From: Climacteris rufus
Lineage: Eukaryota; Chordata; Aves; Passeriformes; Climacteridae
NCBI GenBank assembly: GCA_013398175.1
Contig: VZRZ01004923.1
Location: forward strand, 468,290 to 532,289
Length of the DNA stretch: 64,000 nt
Direction: 5' to 3'
Shown here: positions 24,301-35,692 of the stretch, piece by piece
Position numbering within the stretch: position 1 is the first letter of the stretch
How the letters are laid out: the number at the start of each line of letters is the position of its first letter
The notes under the pieces: generated by a model
Databases searched by the model: none
The model's input: only the letters and a program-made list of their open reading frames with translations
What the model was told of the DNA's origin: nothing
Program-made: the position numbers and the translations under genes

Positions 24301-27300
24301 TTAACAAAGTGCACTGCTAAATCCCTTTATGGACTATTACCAACTTAAGAACACAACCACCAAAGAAACCCCATGAAAATCAAAGAAAAACACAACTCAC
24401 AACAATTGAGGTATTACAACTGTACTCCTGCCTTACTGAACCCTGGTTGTGCTGTTTACAGCCATTACATGCATCTGAAAATGTTGTTACAAGTCATTTG
24501 CTTTTTGAAATTTATAAGTATTTTACCATCAAGCCTTTCATATAAAAAGTAAAGTTTACACATTACCCCTCCACCCTTCATTCATTCATACAGAACTGAG
24601 AAGTTTGAGTCATATTTTCAAACCCTTCACTGGGTGAGAATCAAGTCTCCTTCAATCAGCAGACAACACAAATACTTGTAAAGAATATTTTTAAATAGAC
24701 AAGTCAGCTTGAGTTTACTAGTAGAACATTTGCAATGTAGCACAAGCACAATGTATTAAAAGAGAGCTTCTAGTCCTGTTACACAATATATTCTTATATA
24801 AGAATCTTTGCTTCATCTGAATTTAATAAAAATACACACTCTGGAGGATGGAAGAAAACTGTGTAAGTAAAAGCACTATTTTGTCAATATGAATTGCATA
24901 TCCTAAGCCCAACTACAATAAATAAGGGTCAAATTTTCACACTTCTGACATACCAGCACAGCTACATGGCATCAACAAACTCAAAATAAAGTTTGAGATA
25001 AATCACTGACATTAAAAGTCCCTGCAGTATCAGGAAAAAAAATCATTCAAATAATAAAAAGTAAATAGTACTGCAGCTGTATCTACAACACACAAAAGAG
25101 CATAACATTCAATAATAGAAAAAAAAAAAAGGCAGATAAGCCTGTTAAAAGAAAATTGAACACTAAATCAAAATAAAATTTGGGAATTTAGAAAGAGCTA
25201 CCACAAACATTCAAAATTGGCTATCAACAAAGTGCATCTCTTGCAGAATTTATATTTTAGCTTTGCTAAGGGTGGTATGAATTTTTGAATCCATGATGGA
25301 AGTAAAACTTTCCCTGCAATTAGTTCTTCAATGTTGCATTCTACCTCTGAAACCCATATTGTTCACAATCTGTTTGAAATGAAAACAGCATACTGGCCTG
25401 TCAAACATATCTTCAAGAATAATAATGAAGATTGATGTATCATACAGATACTAGTTCCACCTAATCCCTCCAAATAAAAAGACCACACAATCAAAATACT
25501 GAACACACTCTTTCACTATCACCACCACAACTTTTGTAGTCTGTTGAAAAAGCAAAAGTATCAACAGCAAGTCTTAAGAGGTAAGAATACATGAGCTGTT
25601 TCATAAAAAGAAAATAAAAGCATGTTCTGAAGCCAGAGACCCATTAGAACATTACTTAGGCAGAGCTGCTCTCAAATACTCACACACCATTCTGCTCATT
25701 GATCCTACAGCATTACGCAGCAAGACACATACAGGACATTTGGAACCCAACTAGTCAACAAAACAGTTTTTACATGGTCCTTTCCATCAACAGGTAATCA
25801 ATACAAGTCAAAGAAATTCATAGAGCACTTCAGCAGGTCTTTTTACATAGAAAGTAGGCTACTACATTCTACAACAGTTTATTTTCTAGATAATAGAAAC
25901 AAAGTACTAGAGCTTTACATACAGCATACTGTAATAGTTTCACCTTGATGTGATAAAGACAGCAGGCCCAGCTGCAAAATCTGCTTCCAAAAGAAACTGT
26001 CAATATCTTGGATGGACACAAAAAGCTACACTGAGCTGCTTGAGCTGGTAGTTTGAGATCAGAACCCTGCTGAACCATGGATTGCAAACCTGAACAACAA
26101 AAGGAAAATACACACCTGGAGATGCACAGAAGACACCCCTGGTGTTTCTCCTGACTGGCCCCATATCAATTTCTGAATGTAAATGTTGTATTAATAAATT
26201 TGTTTTGACATTTCTATTGAAAACTACCAAAAATTGACATTGAAATATTATTTATGCATCATTAACAATTTAGTTATGCTTGAATCCCATTAGAAGATAT
26301 AAAGCATATCCACTTCCAACCATGCTTACAAATGGGGATAAAGAGAGCTAATACATGGCTGTGTCTTCCAAATTGCCTTTCAACTGAAATAAATCAAAAC
26401 ACCCAAAACTTACATTAAAACCAAATTAAGAGTGGATCTGCACTATAAATTCACCCATATACAGACAAGTGACTTTCTCAGTAACCACAGAATGTTAATT
26501 AGTTCACAAAAATAATTGCTAGCAATTTCTTTATCACCATTAATTGTGCTATAGGCTTTTACAACACACATTTCATGTAAGGATCTTTCAACTTGTACAC
26601 CAAAATCATTAGTCTGGCAAATCAGCTAGAAAATAGACACTCTAATTCTTGCAATTGGATTAGTAATTTACATATTAATGATTCTTTTTTTTTTTTTTGC
26701 CTGTTTGATATCAGTGCATTCAATTGGATCCTGCAGTATAATATTATATTATTATGTAAGTTGGCATCTTGTAATCAAGTGTTTGCTACTCGGTAATACT
26801 GACTAACAACTTTGTATCAGAATGCTACCTATTAATAGGCTCCTTAAAAGTAGTAAGGCATTAATTTTTCCCTCCCTTCCTCATCTTCAGAAAGTGTTCC
26901 TATAATGTCATTGAGCTGCAGACCAAACATCAGGAGCACAACTTTCTTGAGCAATATTGCTTATGCAGGAGACACATGACCACTTGGGCCTTATCCAAAT
27001 GACTAAAGTGGCTTGTGTGAAAACTGGGTGCACACACTACAGTTTTTCATTTTAACTTCTTGTTTCCACTTTACCTCAACACGCAAATGAACCCAACCTG
27101 AGCAATATGAATCTCAAGACCCTCACGACATTCTAAGCCAGTCTTTCACAGAAACTAAGTGCTAGTTTAAAACCAAATAAAGACTTAAGGACATACTGAT
27201 AACATACGGAAAAATTCTTTCCAGTGAGCCTACTGTAACTGCCACTCTATTATCAAAAGCAAGAAATCAACGTGTGCTACTCCCTTATCCCCAACATACG

Positions 27301-28162
27301 CTCAGTCCCTTACTTAATGAGAATAACTGAAGTCCTAAGAAACGCACTAGCAGTATAGAAATTGTGTTTTCCACCTTAATTTCTGCGAGGCTATGTAACC
27401 TCAGCTATGTTAAGACAACAGGCAGGGACACACTGTTTTTTAAACAGACACCACAAAAGACCTCAAAATAACCCTTGCCCTCTTCTTCAGTCAGAGCACA
27501 AGTCTGCTGCATACACTTCTAACTATAAATATAGTAACCTGACATGGAGAGAGAGACAGCCCCTTGAACACGATCTCAGAAACTACTAACCCAAATCTGT
27601 GCTGAGCACAAGTCTAGAACAACAAAATAAAGTGTAAGATAGAGTGCTATTTTACAATCTACAAAACACACAACTACTTGCACAAAGTGTCCAACAATAA
27701 TGTACTTCCAAAGTGCAATTAGGTCTATCTTACAATAACACATTATCCCAAAAGATCCCGTTTGTATTTCCAGCTCTATAACTGGCACAGCTAAGGTCCC
27801 TCACCATGTGTTTTTCAGCAAGTCATTTTCTTTACTACTCTCAACATGATAAAATAAAACCATTTTGCATTCCAGACAGCATTTTGAATAAGTACAAATA
27901 TATCCTTTACACACTTTAATTTAAGCTAAATTTAATGATGTTAAAATAGCTAGATCCTTTCTTGTTACTATTTGGATCTTGGCACAAGAGCACCAGATAA
28001 CAGCAAGATCATTTCTTTATGCGCCTTAAAAACTTCCCAAGGTGCTCATATTAAAGATTCTTCAATTTCACAACTTAAATATACCACAATAGTGCATATT
28101 TTCATTATTACTGTTACTTCCATGAAGTATGGATATGGACTTTTTAGAAGGGTAGGTATGAG

Positions 28163-28440
28163 AAAAGACAAAGAACAATGGCTCTAAAATGAAAGAGATT
28201 AAGTTTAGTTTGGATATAAGGAAGAAATTCCTTACTGTGAAGATGGTGAGACTCTAGAACAGGTTGCCCAGAGAAGCTGTGGACGTCCCATGCCTTTAAG
28301 TGTTCAGGGACAGGCTGGATGGGGTTTTGAGCAACCTGGTCTAGTGGAAGGTGTCCCCTGCCCATGGCAGGGGCATTGGAACTAGACGATCCTTAAGGTC
28401 CCTTCCAACCCAGGCCTATCTATAATTCTGATTCTATTTA
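28163..28440 (+). mobile_element. CR1 LINE 3' fragment
   Basis: Shows the typical avian CR1 3' untranslated sequence: ggaagaaattccttactgtg, then aacaggttgcccagagaagc, ggtctagtggaaggtgtccc and ccttaaggtcccttccaac. It ends in the degenerate tail attctgattctattt. It is 5'-truncated, as most CR1 copies are, and lies about 1 kb downstream of the RB1CC1 promoter in the gene's first intron, antisense to the gene. Confidence 0.95.
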
Positions 28441-29200
28441 AGTGTTATTTCTCACAGTACTTTTCAGCTGTATAAACCTCAACTGTACAAAGGATGTTTT
28501 TCCATCCTGGTTTTTTCTCCAGCATCACTTATGTATCTTCTACCATACAGTAGAAGTGTCTGTCAGTTCTTCCTTAAAGCCAATGGCACAAAATACTTCC
28601 GACACACATATATCTGAACAGAAGGACAACAAAAAACCAAAAAAACAACTCAACCTCCCTATTCTTCCCCACAAAGAAATAAAGGTGAAAGCTTAAAATA
28701 CAAACCACAAGAAACGGCTCAAGGCCAGGACATACCATGTAATTACTTCAGACAAAAACAAATGACACAAGAGGAAAAAAAGGTATGGTTATACGAGGTC
28801 TGAACTAACATTTCTGGGTTTGTTCTGAGTATCTCAGGAACAGACATGACTTTTTATTTCTTCTCTAGAGGACGTTAAGTAAGAAACGTGAGCCTCACAA
28901 AGAGCAGCTCCTTTAGTACTCCCAGCATTTCTATTAGCATTTCTACCTCTGGATCACTGGCAGCCAGTACTTTGGGGGTCACTGAGAAAGAAAAGCACTG
29001 ATCCACAGAACAGCCTTAAAGTCTACCAAAAAGCCATAAGGAGAAACCGACGGGAAAATTCAGCACAGGATACACGCTTCCTCGGGAGCAGGACCAAGTA
29101 AACAACCCAGGGAGAGGCAGAACAACGTTTGTAAACACACAACGCTTCTGCACGGCGCTCGCCCGACCGCCGCCGACGGGGAGCACGGAGGCGCTGCCAG

Positions 29201-29209
29201 GCTGAGTCA
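29201..29209 (-). promoter_or_regulatory. AP-1 / NRF2 (antioxidant response) type site
   Basis: The minus strand reads TGACTCAGC, which fits both the AP-1 consensus TGACTCA and the antioxidant-response core TGACNNNGC. It lies in the CpG island on the RB1CC1 side of the gap. Binding is not shown by sequence alone. Confidence 0.55.
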
Positions 29210-29340
29210 TTCCTTGTAGTAACTTCACCGCGAATCCCTCGCCCTGGCAGCGGAGCCCTGGGCAGGCAGGGAGCACCCCGGCCCGCCCGGCGCTGCACCC
29301 CTCGGAGGGCTGGCAGTCACCACCTCCCCCCCACCCCCAC

Positions 29341-29728
29341 NNNNNNNNNNNNNNNNNNNNNNNNNNNNNNNNNNNNNNNNNNNNNNNNNNNNNNNNNNNN
29401 NNNNNNNNNNNNNNNNNNNNNNNNNNNNNNNNNNNNNNNNNNNNNNNNNNNNNNNNNNNNNNNNNNNNNNNNNNNNNNNNNNNNNNNNNNNNNNNNNNNN
29501 NNNNNNNNNNNNNNNNNNNNNNNNNNNNNNNNNNNNNNNNNNNNNNNNNNNNNNNNNNNNNNNNNNNNNNNNNNNNNNNNNNNNNNNNNNNNNNNNNNNN
29601 NNNNNNNNNNNNNNNNNNNNNNNNNNNNNNNNNNNNNNNNNNNNNNNNNNNNNNNNNNNNNNNNNNNNNNNNNNNNNNNNNNNNNNNNNNNNNNNNNNNN
29701 NNNNNNNNNNNNNNNNNNNNNNNNNNNN
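29341..29728. other. Assembly gap of 388 N in the CpG island
   Basis: All bases are undetermined. The flanks are C-rich (cctcccccccacccccac) on the left and GC-repeat-rich on the right, which is the usual reason for loss of coverage in bird promoters. A long apparent frame through this interval (29016-30026) is an artefact of undetermined codons. Confidence 0.99.
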
Positions 29729-29780
29729 CCTGCCTGGCGCGGCCGCCGCCGCCGCCGGTGTTTGTTGTTGTCGTCAGCCG

Positions 29781-29787
29781 CTTCCGG
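29781..29787 (-). promoter_or_regulatory. ETS-family motif CCGGAAG
   Basis: The minus strand reads CGCCGGAAGCGGCTGACG, an ETS/GABP-type site followed at once by a CRE half-site (TGACG). Both are typical of TATA-less promoters of broadly expressed genes. Function is inferred. Confidence 0.5.
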
Positions 29788-29805
29788 CGCGAGGGCTGCC
29801 GGGAG

Positions 29806-29812
29806 GGGGCGG
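29806..29812 (+). promoter_or_regulatory. GC box (SP1-type)
   Basis: GGGGCGG within the GC-rich right half of the island, about 20 bases from the ETS motif. Confidence 0.45.
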
Positions 29813-29884
29813 CCCGCGGGAGGGACCGTGCGGCGGAAGCGGCGGCGGCGCGAGGGCCCCGGGCGGAATTCGGGACGGGTTTGT

Positions 29885-30506
29885 GTTGGAAGGGACCTTG
29901 AGGATCATCTGGTTCCAACCCCTTGCCCTGGGTAGGGGTACCTTCCACTACATCGGGTTGCTCAGAGCCCGACTCAGCCTGGCCCTGAGTACTTCCAGGG
30001 GTGTGTTCAAGATCTTCCCACTTCATCTCTGGGCAACCAGTTCCAGTTCCTCACCACGGTCACAGTAAAGATTTTTTTCCTGGTGTCTAATCTAAACCTA
30101 CTCTTTTTTAATTTGAAACCATTCACCCGTGTCCTGTCACTACATGCTCTTGGAAATTGTCTTGCCCCTTCTCTCATCCAAGTTCCCTTCAGGTACCAGG
30201 AGGTCACAGGTCATCCTGGAGCCTTCTGTTTTCCAGACTGAGCAATGCCAATTCTCTCATTCTTTCCTCACAGCAGGGGTGCTCTATCCTTCAGATCAAC
30301 TGGCTGGCCTCTTCTGGACTCGCTCCAGCAGGTCCGTTTCGTTCCTGTGCTGGGGACCCCAGAGCTGGATGCTGTATTCCAGCTGGGGTTTCACCAGAGC
30401 GGAGCAGAGGGGCAGAATCCCCTCTCTCACCCTGCTGGCCACGCTGCTTTTCATCCAGTCTGGGTCATGATTGGCTTTTGGAAGTCAGGCCTCAGCCTTA
30501 CCCCAG
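29885..30506 (-). mobile_element. CR1 LINE fragment abutting the promoter island
   Basis: Begins with the reverse of the CR1 3' end (ttggaagggaccttgaggat) and continues through the usual CR1 3' region read backwards (ctgggcaaccagttccagtt, then gggaccccagagctggatgc, then ccagctggggtttcaccaga). It starts only a few bases from the last CpG-rich sequence. Open frames of 97-121 codons on the plus strand here are antisense to CR1 and not genes. Confidence 0.93.
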
Positions 30507-30916
30507 CAGGATCTCTCTTTAATTTAATTTTAACCTGAGATGACAAGAGACCAAAGATTTAGGAAAGCTACAAAGGGATCTAGAAATCTGTCCAGTATGT
30601 TTTGAGTTTTATTGTAAGAAACTGCACTGACATAACTTCTGTGCTTCATTGACATTTGATTTTTTTTAAAAAAGGTGGGTTTAGATGTCTTGCAATCCTT
30701 TTTTACACCGTGCCTAAACAGAAAAATGTCAGCTCCTACAAGAGAAACCTATCAAACACTTTTGCTATGAAATCTAACTTCTCACTACATAGACAGCCGT
30801 TCCTACCAAACTTCTAGGTATCACCTGTCAGTTGAAGAAAGTGAGACTGCCGTGGCCAGTCCAACCAAAGAATGCGTCTCTTTCCCAAACAGGAATTTTT
30901 TGAACACTTCAAGTAG

Positions 30917-31312
30917 AGGCTGAGAGAATTTGTTTTGTTCATCCTGGAAGAGAGAAGGCTTCAGGGTGACCTAATTGCAGCCTTCCAGTACCTGAAGGGA
31001 ACTTGGAGGAAAGATGAGACAAGACTATTTACATGAGCATGTAGTGACAGGACAAGGGTGAATGAGTTTAAATTTTAAAAGAGTAGCTTTAGATTAGATA
31101 TTAAGAAAAAAATCTTTGCTGCAAGGTCTGGAACAGGTTGCCCCAGAGGTAATGTGGATGCCCCATCTTTGGAAGTGCTCAAGGCCAGGTTGAATGAGGT
31201 TTTGAAGAACCTGGTCTAGTGGAAGGTGTCTCTGCCCATGGCAGAGGGTTGGAATTGGGTGATCTCTAAGGTCCCTTCCAACCAAAACCGTTCTATGATT
31301 CTGTGATTCTAT
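30917..31312 (+). mobile_element. CR1 LINE 3' fragment
   Basis: Typical CR1 3' sequence from aggctgagagaatttg through cagccttccagtacctgaag and ggtctagtggaaggtgtctc to the tail ttctatgattctgtgattct. It is head-to-head with the CR1 at 29885-30506, in inverted orientation, about 400 bases away. Confidence 0.95.
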
Positions 31313-33091
31313 ATGTTCAGTTAAATAGCTAGGTTCATTATATAAAGCACTTTCTTCCCCTCACAAAAGTTCTCCTTTATGTGTGCTTAGACATATACAC
31401 AGCCCTTCACTTGATTTAACTTCTAATTCATCAGCCTGTAAGTCCATGACTTCTCACAAGCTGGGACAGGCTTATGGTTTTCACAGGAAACTCTTTAGTA
31501 TTCGCCTCTCCTACATTGATTGGAGAGCTTCCTGCCTGTTTGACATGTTAAAGACTATGTTGAATAGTCACAGCCTGTCCAGGCAGGAATTTTTTGGCTT
31601 TTAAAGTAAACCCCCAGTTGCCGCCTTGTGGCACCCCATGAACAAGGTCTCCACAACTTTGCAGCTGGTTAGGAGATGTGTCCAAACTACCCACGTTCTG
31701 AAAGACACTTTCTGCCCTTCAGACTACAACAGTGAATGGAGCTGAGAAGTCATCAGTATTCTGACAGGTGTATTGTAATGGGAAATACAATACAAGTTTC
31801 AAAACAATTCAAGGTAGCTTTCTGCAATATAACACTGATTATAAAAAAGTTGTGTTATTTTAGTTCTATACATATCGACTTCTGCCTTTTGCATCTCCTA
31901 AAATGGTCTTCATACATTTTTTGATTGTGATGAAGGACTAATCTTTAGTGTGAAAGGAATAACATCCAGATAGAACTCGACAGAACAAATGCCACGCCTG
32001 CTGTTACCAGAGGTAAAAAAAAAACTTTTGTGGTCTACTAAGCCTGAAGTACCAATAAGTCCCATGACAGTTCTCTTGAGAAGATACTACTGAGAGTGAC
32101 CTCTTGAAGTCTGAGGATCTGAGACATCAGCAAGAGAAGCAGCATCATCTCTTCCAACACTGAGATGGCAGTGCCAATAGTAGTTTTCTGGCAAAGCACC
32201 CCTGCCACTCAGGTGTTCAACAATTGCATAAAATGAGGCTTCAGGCACTTAAGCATTGTTCAAGCTTTTACAGCACGTGTGGGACAACTGTTGATTGATT
32301 TGAGAGGGAGGTCAGGCAGGACTAAAGCAGAAACTTCAGTTCTGGGGATTAAGCAAAATGCTGCTAGCAGAGCAGGTTGTTCTGGCTTGTTCTTGTAACA
32401 TTTCATTATATTGCTTCCTCTCAAAGTGTTCCAGAGCCACTTCATGCCAAACAACTAATTACAGGGTTTTTTCATGAGCCTGTCTGAACAAAACCTAAAA
32501 TTTAACATTATATGTAGCACTTCTATCCTAAAAATGCAGTATTTTATGATGTTTTTGCTCCAGGATATACAAAAAGAAAACACTGAATTGGGATTACTGA
32601 GGTTTTCAAAGTGCTGGGATTTTCAAAGTGCTGTACCAAATGTAAGTTATTATTCTTTCAAGATACTGTTTAGGATCCACCTATATATTTTTTCACATTC
32701 TGTAAAATGACCAGGAAGGTTGAAGTGTTTTTTCACTGTGTGTTTTTAATTTTGCGTGCTAAATTTGGTGTACTAAAGACTGTGTCTCTTAAACTACATA
32801 TTTATTCACCTGTAGTTAGAGCAAAATGAGCAGGCTGCTCTTCAAGGGAAGGCAAACTGGGAGCCAAAGTTGGTAGCAAGGGGCACTGTCATGGTCAAGG
32901 GACACAGTCCCACAGTATCAGGGAGGTCTGGTGGCAGTTTTTCTATATGATTGTTATCTGCCATGCTGGTAATGGACCAACACTATCAGTATTTATTTAG
33001 TTCCAAATGTACTCGAAAAACCACATCTTCCTATTTTCTTTAGCTCCACTTGCCTTGAATTCTCCCTGTGTACTTCTGCTTCCCTTACTGC
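31313..33091. other. Intergenic, no gene recognised
   Basis: No CR1, LTR or gene recognised. It contains short open frames without similarity and a near-exact adjacent duplication (ttttcaaagtgctgggattt at about 32602-32630). Confidence 0.6.
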
Positions 33092-33675
33092 TGTGTCTTG
33101 CTTTAACCTCAGCCAGCTGCTAAGTACCACAAAGCTGCTTGCTCACACAGCTCCCCCCTACAGTGAGATGTGGAGGAGAATGAGGAAAAAATTGTAAAAC
33201 ATGAGTAGAGAGAGAAACAGTTTAATCATTAAAATAAAACAATAGTAATCAAATAATAATAATAATAATAATAGTGAAAAAGGAGACAACAAAAAGAGGG
33301 AAAAAATAAAACCTGAAACAGACATGTGGTGCCTAAGATAGTTGTTCACCACCTGCTGAGGGATGCCCAGCCCTGCTTTGAGCAGTGATGGGCTCCCCCC
33401 AGTTTATGCACTGAGCCTGACGTTCTGTGGTTTGGAATGACCCATTGGCCAGTTCAGGTCAGCTGTCCTGGCCGTGCTTCCTCCTGGCTTGTGCACCTGC
33501 TTGCTGGCAGAACGTGGGAAACTGGAAAGTCCTTGACTTGAAGTAAGCACTGCTTAGCAACAACTAAATCATCAGAATGTTATCAACATTATTCTCACAC
33601 TAAATTAAAAAAACCACAGCACTGTACCAGATCTAAGAGGAAAATTAGCTCTGCCCTAATCAAAACCAAAACACA
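33092..33675 (-). mobile_element. Solo LTR, avian ERVL-like
   Basis: Read on the minus strand it runs TGTGTTTTGGTTTTGATTAG ... aagtcaaggactttcc ... ggccaggacagctgacc ... tgcataaactggggggagc ... attaaactgtttctc ... ctgaggttaaagcaagaca. This order is characteristic of the common bird ERVL-type LTR: 5' end, TATA-like cataaa near 33402-33409, ATTAAA polyadenylation signal near 33221-33226, and terminal TG/CA. It includes an AAT microsatellite (33251-33273) that is part of the element. No gag, pol or env sequence lies next to it, so it is a solo LTR. No clean target duplication was found. Confidence 0.9.
33251..33273. repeat. AAT microsatellite within the LTR
   Basis: About seven perfect AAT units inside the ERVL-like LTR, at the position where this family normally carries an ATT-rich run. 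Confidence 0.9.
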
Positions 33676-34790
33676 TTGTTATATTCATCAATTTCCCTTG
33701 ATTTTTGTCTTGTCAGGGTATTTTGTTTGTTTTTTTTTTCTTTTTCCCATTTTTCAAGTACTGGAAACAGTTTTGATTTCCCTGCTAGGTCAGGCTGATG
33801 CTTTAAACCCCTGTTCTTTCCTTCTCTGTTGATGCTTTGTGGCATGTTGGAAAGTAATCTTCAACAAGTATTCATTTTCAATTTAAGTCTTCCTACAACC
33901 AAAAACCTACTTCAAAACCCAGTATTTTTTAAAGTACAAAGTATATATTAGTGTTCTGAACTGGAATACACAAAGTAAACACCAGTCTCCAACAACACAA
34001 GTGCTCCTGCATGTGTCAAGGGAGACTTCAAGAACTTCTGTTATCCTGTAATGTAGCCTGCCAGTCCATAGCAAACACCAGGTACTGTCTCATCTCTTGC
34101 TTCTTTTCCAGAGCACTGACTGGACCATAAGCAATCAGTAATTTGTTTTTGAATCGTCAATGACTCAAGAGCAGCTGATGCCGTTTTGAAAGCATGCCAC
34201 TCCCTCTGGCCTCTTTATGGATCATTCCTAACCAGTGATTTTAACACTCTGTGGCTTCCCAATGCTACAGTAATTCTGACTACACAAGTTTTGAATTCAT
34301 AAATGGTTCTTTTAGTTTACTGCCAGAGCTCCTTGCAGGAAGGGAATAGTTAGCTTCAATTTCACATCTAGGTCATGAGATCGGTTCTTGGTCCTAGGCA
34401 GAAATATGCAAAGGACATTTAAACCTCAGATAAAATAAGCCAGAATGGACATACCCTTAGAAGTGGTTAAGGACAGAAGCTCTCAAGGGAGGACAGGCAG
34501 CCTGAATAATCCTATGAAAATCCCCTGCTGTGCATTTTCATTTAAGAGGCTCCATTTGTGTAATGGACCTTCCCATACCACCGCTTCTCCTCAACACTTA
34601 GATGATACTGAATACAAGGTCAAACAAGCAATACATGGAACAGTAAAATTGTTAGTAATATTATTGTTATACAGTTGTAGCTGTATAAGCATTACTGAAT
34701 ATTTAGTGTTACTTAGAATAGAATTCCCATTTTCTACAATCTATCAGCTTTTTTTTTGTATTAAAGTACTTAAGTCATGCTCATAGAATC
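33676..34790. other. Intergenic, no gene recognised
   Basis: AT-rich single-copy sequence. Open frames at 33660-33845 (partly LTR) and 34445-34786 have no recognisable product. Confidence 0.6.
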
Positions 34791-35692
34791 CTGGAATGGT
34801 TTGAATTGGAAGGGACCGTATAAAGATCCTCTAGTTCCAACCTTCCTGCCATGGGCAGCAACTAGACCAGGTTGCTCAGAGCTCCATCCAACCTGACCTT
34901 GAATGTTTCCAGGAATGGGGCATCCACCACCTCTCAGGCAGCCTATTCCAGAGTGTTAAAACCTTCATTGTAAAATCTTCTTTCTTATGTCTTAGAGCTT
35001 TAGTAAGGACTGGAGTTAGGGAGATGCTAGCGAGCAAATCAGTATTAGTCATGGGCCTGTATTCCATTTTTCCCTGTTTAAAACCAGGGGATTTGCTTCC
35101 CCTTTTCCAGTCAGTGGGAACTTCACTGGACTGCCATGACTTCTCTAATATGATGGAAAGTAGCTCAGTTACTTTCTATGCTAGTTTTCTCAAGACTTGT
35201 GGATGTATCTTATCAGGTGCCATGGACTTCTGCATCTTCAGGTTCCTTAGATGGTCTCAAACCCAATCTTCTCCTACAGCTGGCAGGTCCTCATTCTTCA
35301 AGTCCCTGCCTTTGCCTTCTGCAACTCGGGTGGTGTGGCTGGAGCACTTGCCAGTGAAGACTGAGGCAAAAGAAGTCATTGGGTACCTCAACCTTCCCCA
35401 TGTCCTGGGAAACCAGTTCCCCTGTTCCTTTCTGGAGAGGACCCACGTTTTCCCTAGCCTTCCTTTTACCACTTATGTACCTATAGAAGCTTTTCTTGTT
35501 GTCATTGAGATCCCTGGCCAAGTTTAATTCTATCAGGGCTTTAGTTGTCCGAACCTGATGCCTGGTTACTGGGACAATTTCTCAGTGTTCCTTCCAGGTT
35601 ACCTCTCCTTGCTTCCACCCTCTGTAGGAGTCCCTTTTCAGTTTGTTTTTGTCCAGGAGCTCCTTGTTAATCAATGCAGGTCTCCTTGTTCA
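34791..35692 (-). mobile_element. CR1 LINE fragment with ORF2 remnant
   Basis: Starts with the reversed CR1 3' end (tcatagaatcctggaatggt, then ttggaagggaccgtataaag) and covers about 200 bases of 3' region. After about 34,990 it passes abruptly into sequence of CR1 ORF2. On the minus strand 35521-35291 encodes MARDLNDNKKSFYRYISGKR and, further on, ARENVGPLQKGTGELVSQDM, the spacer between endonuclease and reverse transcriptase domains in CR1. The RT domain that should separate these parts is missing, so there is a large internal deletion or two adjoining insertions. Frame breaks show it is inactive. Confidence 0.92.

Larger units (their letters stand above)
16688..29139 (-). other. RB1CC1: RB1CC1 first intron (about 12.5 kb or more)
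   Basis: The region between the proposed leader exon and the promoter island. The 5' end of this intron is not resolved because exon 1 may be in the assembly gap. It contains a 24-bp tandem duplication (17105-17156), a CCCT tract (18374-18393), poly-A and poly-T runs (21296-21312, 22516-22530) and one CR1 fragment (28163-28440). Many open frames of 60-100 codons occur on both strands, with no recognisable product. Confidence 0.8.
1..29880 (-). other. RB1CC1: RB1CC1 (FIP200) gene, 5' portion, transcribed right to left
   Basis: Five coding exons, one probable non-coding exon and a CpG-island promoter line up in the right order on the minus strand. Joined, the exons read without interruption from the initiator methionine to about residue 274 and agree with vertebrate RB1CC1/FIP200 as I know it. 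Known role: FIP200 is a cytoplasmic scaffold of the ULK1-ATG13-ATG101 complex that starts autophagosome formation. Its N-terminal part dimerises and binds ATG13 and ULK1, and its C-terminal coiled coil and Claw domain bind cargo receptors. Only the N-terminal part is in this window; the rest lies beyond position 1. The right-hand limit is set by the CpG island because exon 1 itself is not resolved. Introns in transcript order are at least 12 kb, 1.8 kb, 2.4 kb, 0.26 kb, 10.1 kb and 1.1 kb. Confidence 0.95.
29140..29880 (-). promoter_or_regulatory. RB1CC1: CpG-island promoter of RB1CC1 (interrupted by gap)
   Basis: GC content and CpG density rise sharply between about 29,140 and 29,880, against an AT-rich background. 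No TATA box is visible on the minus strand. Motifs present: AP-1/NRF2-type TGACTCAGC, ETS CCGGAAG, a second GCGGAAGC, GC box GGGGCGG, a CRE half-site TGACG at 29772-29776 (minus) and a short GCC repeat at 29742-29757. Position and orientation fit the promoter of RB1CC1, the only gene starting nearby. The first exon and its donor are not identified and may sit in the gap. Such islands often fire in both directions, so a divergent non-coding transcript is possible but not shown. Confidence 0.85.

Noticed and set aside
29016..30026. A 336-codon open frame on the minus strand across the CpG island
   Set aside because: More than a third of it is undetermined bases. The right end is CR1 and the left end is GC-rich non-coding DNA.
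30129..30538. Overlapping frames of 97-121 codons on the plus strand
   Set aside because: They lie wholly in a CR1 3' region read antisense; the length comes from its GC-rich composition.
33251..33273. An independent AAT microsatellite locus
   Set aside because: It is the usual ATT-rich part of the ERVL-like LTR rather than a separate feature.
35024..35527. A 167-codon frame on the plus strand, the longest gap-free one
   Set aside because: It is antisense to a CR1 ORF2 remnant whose protein reads on the minus strand.
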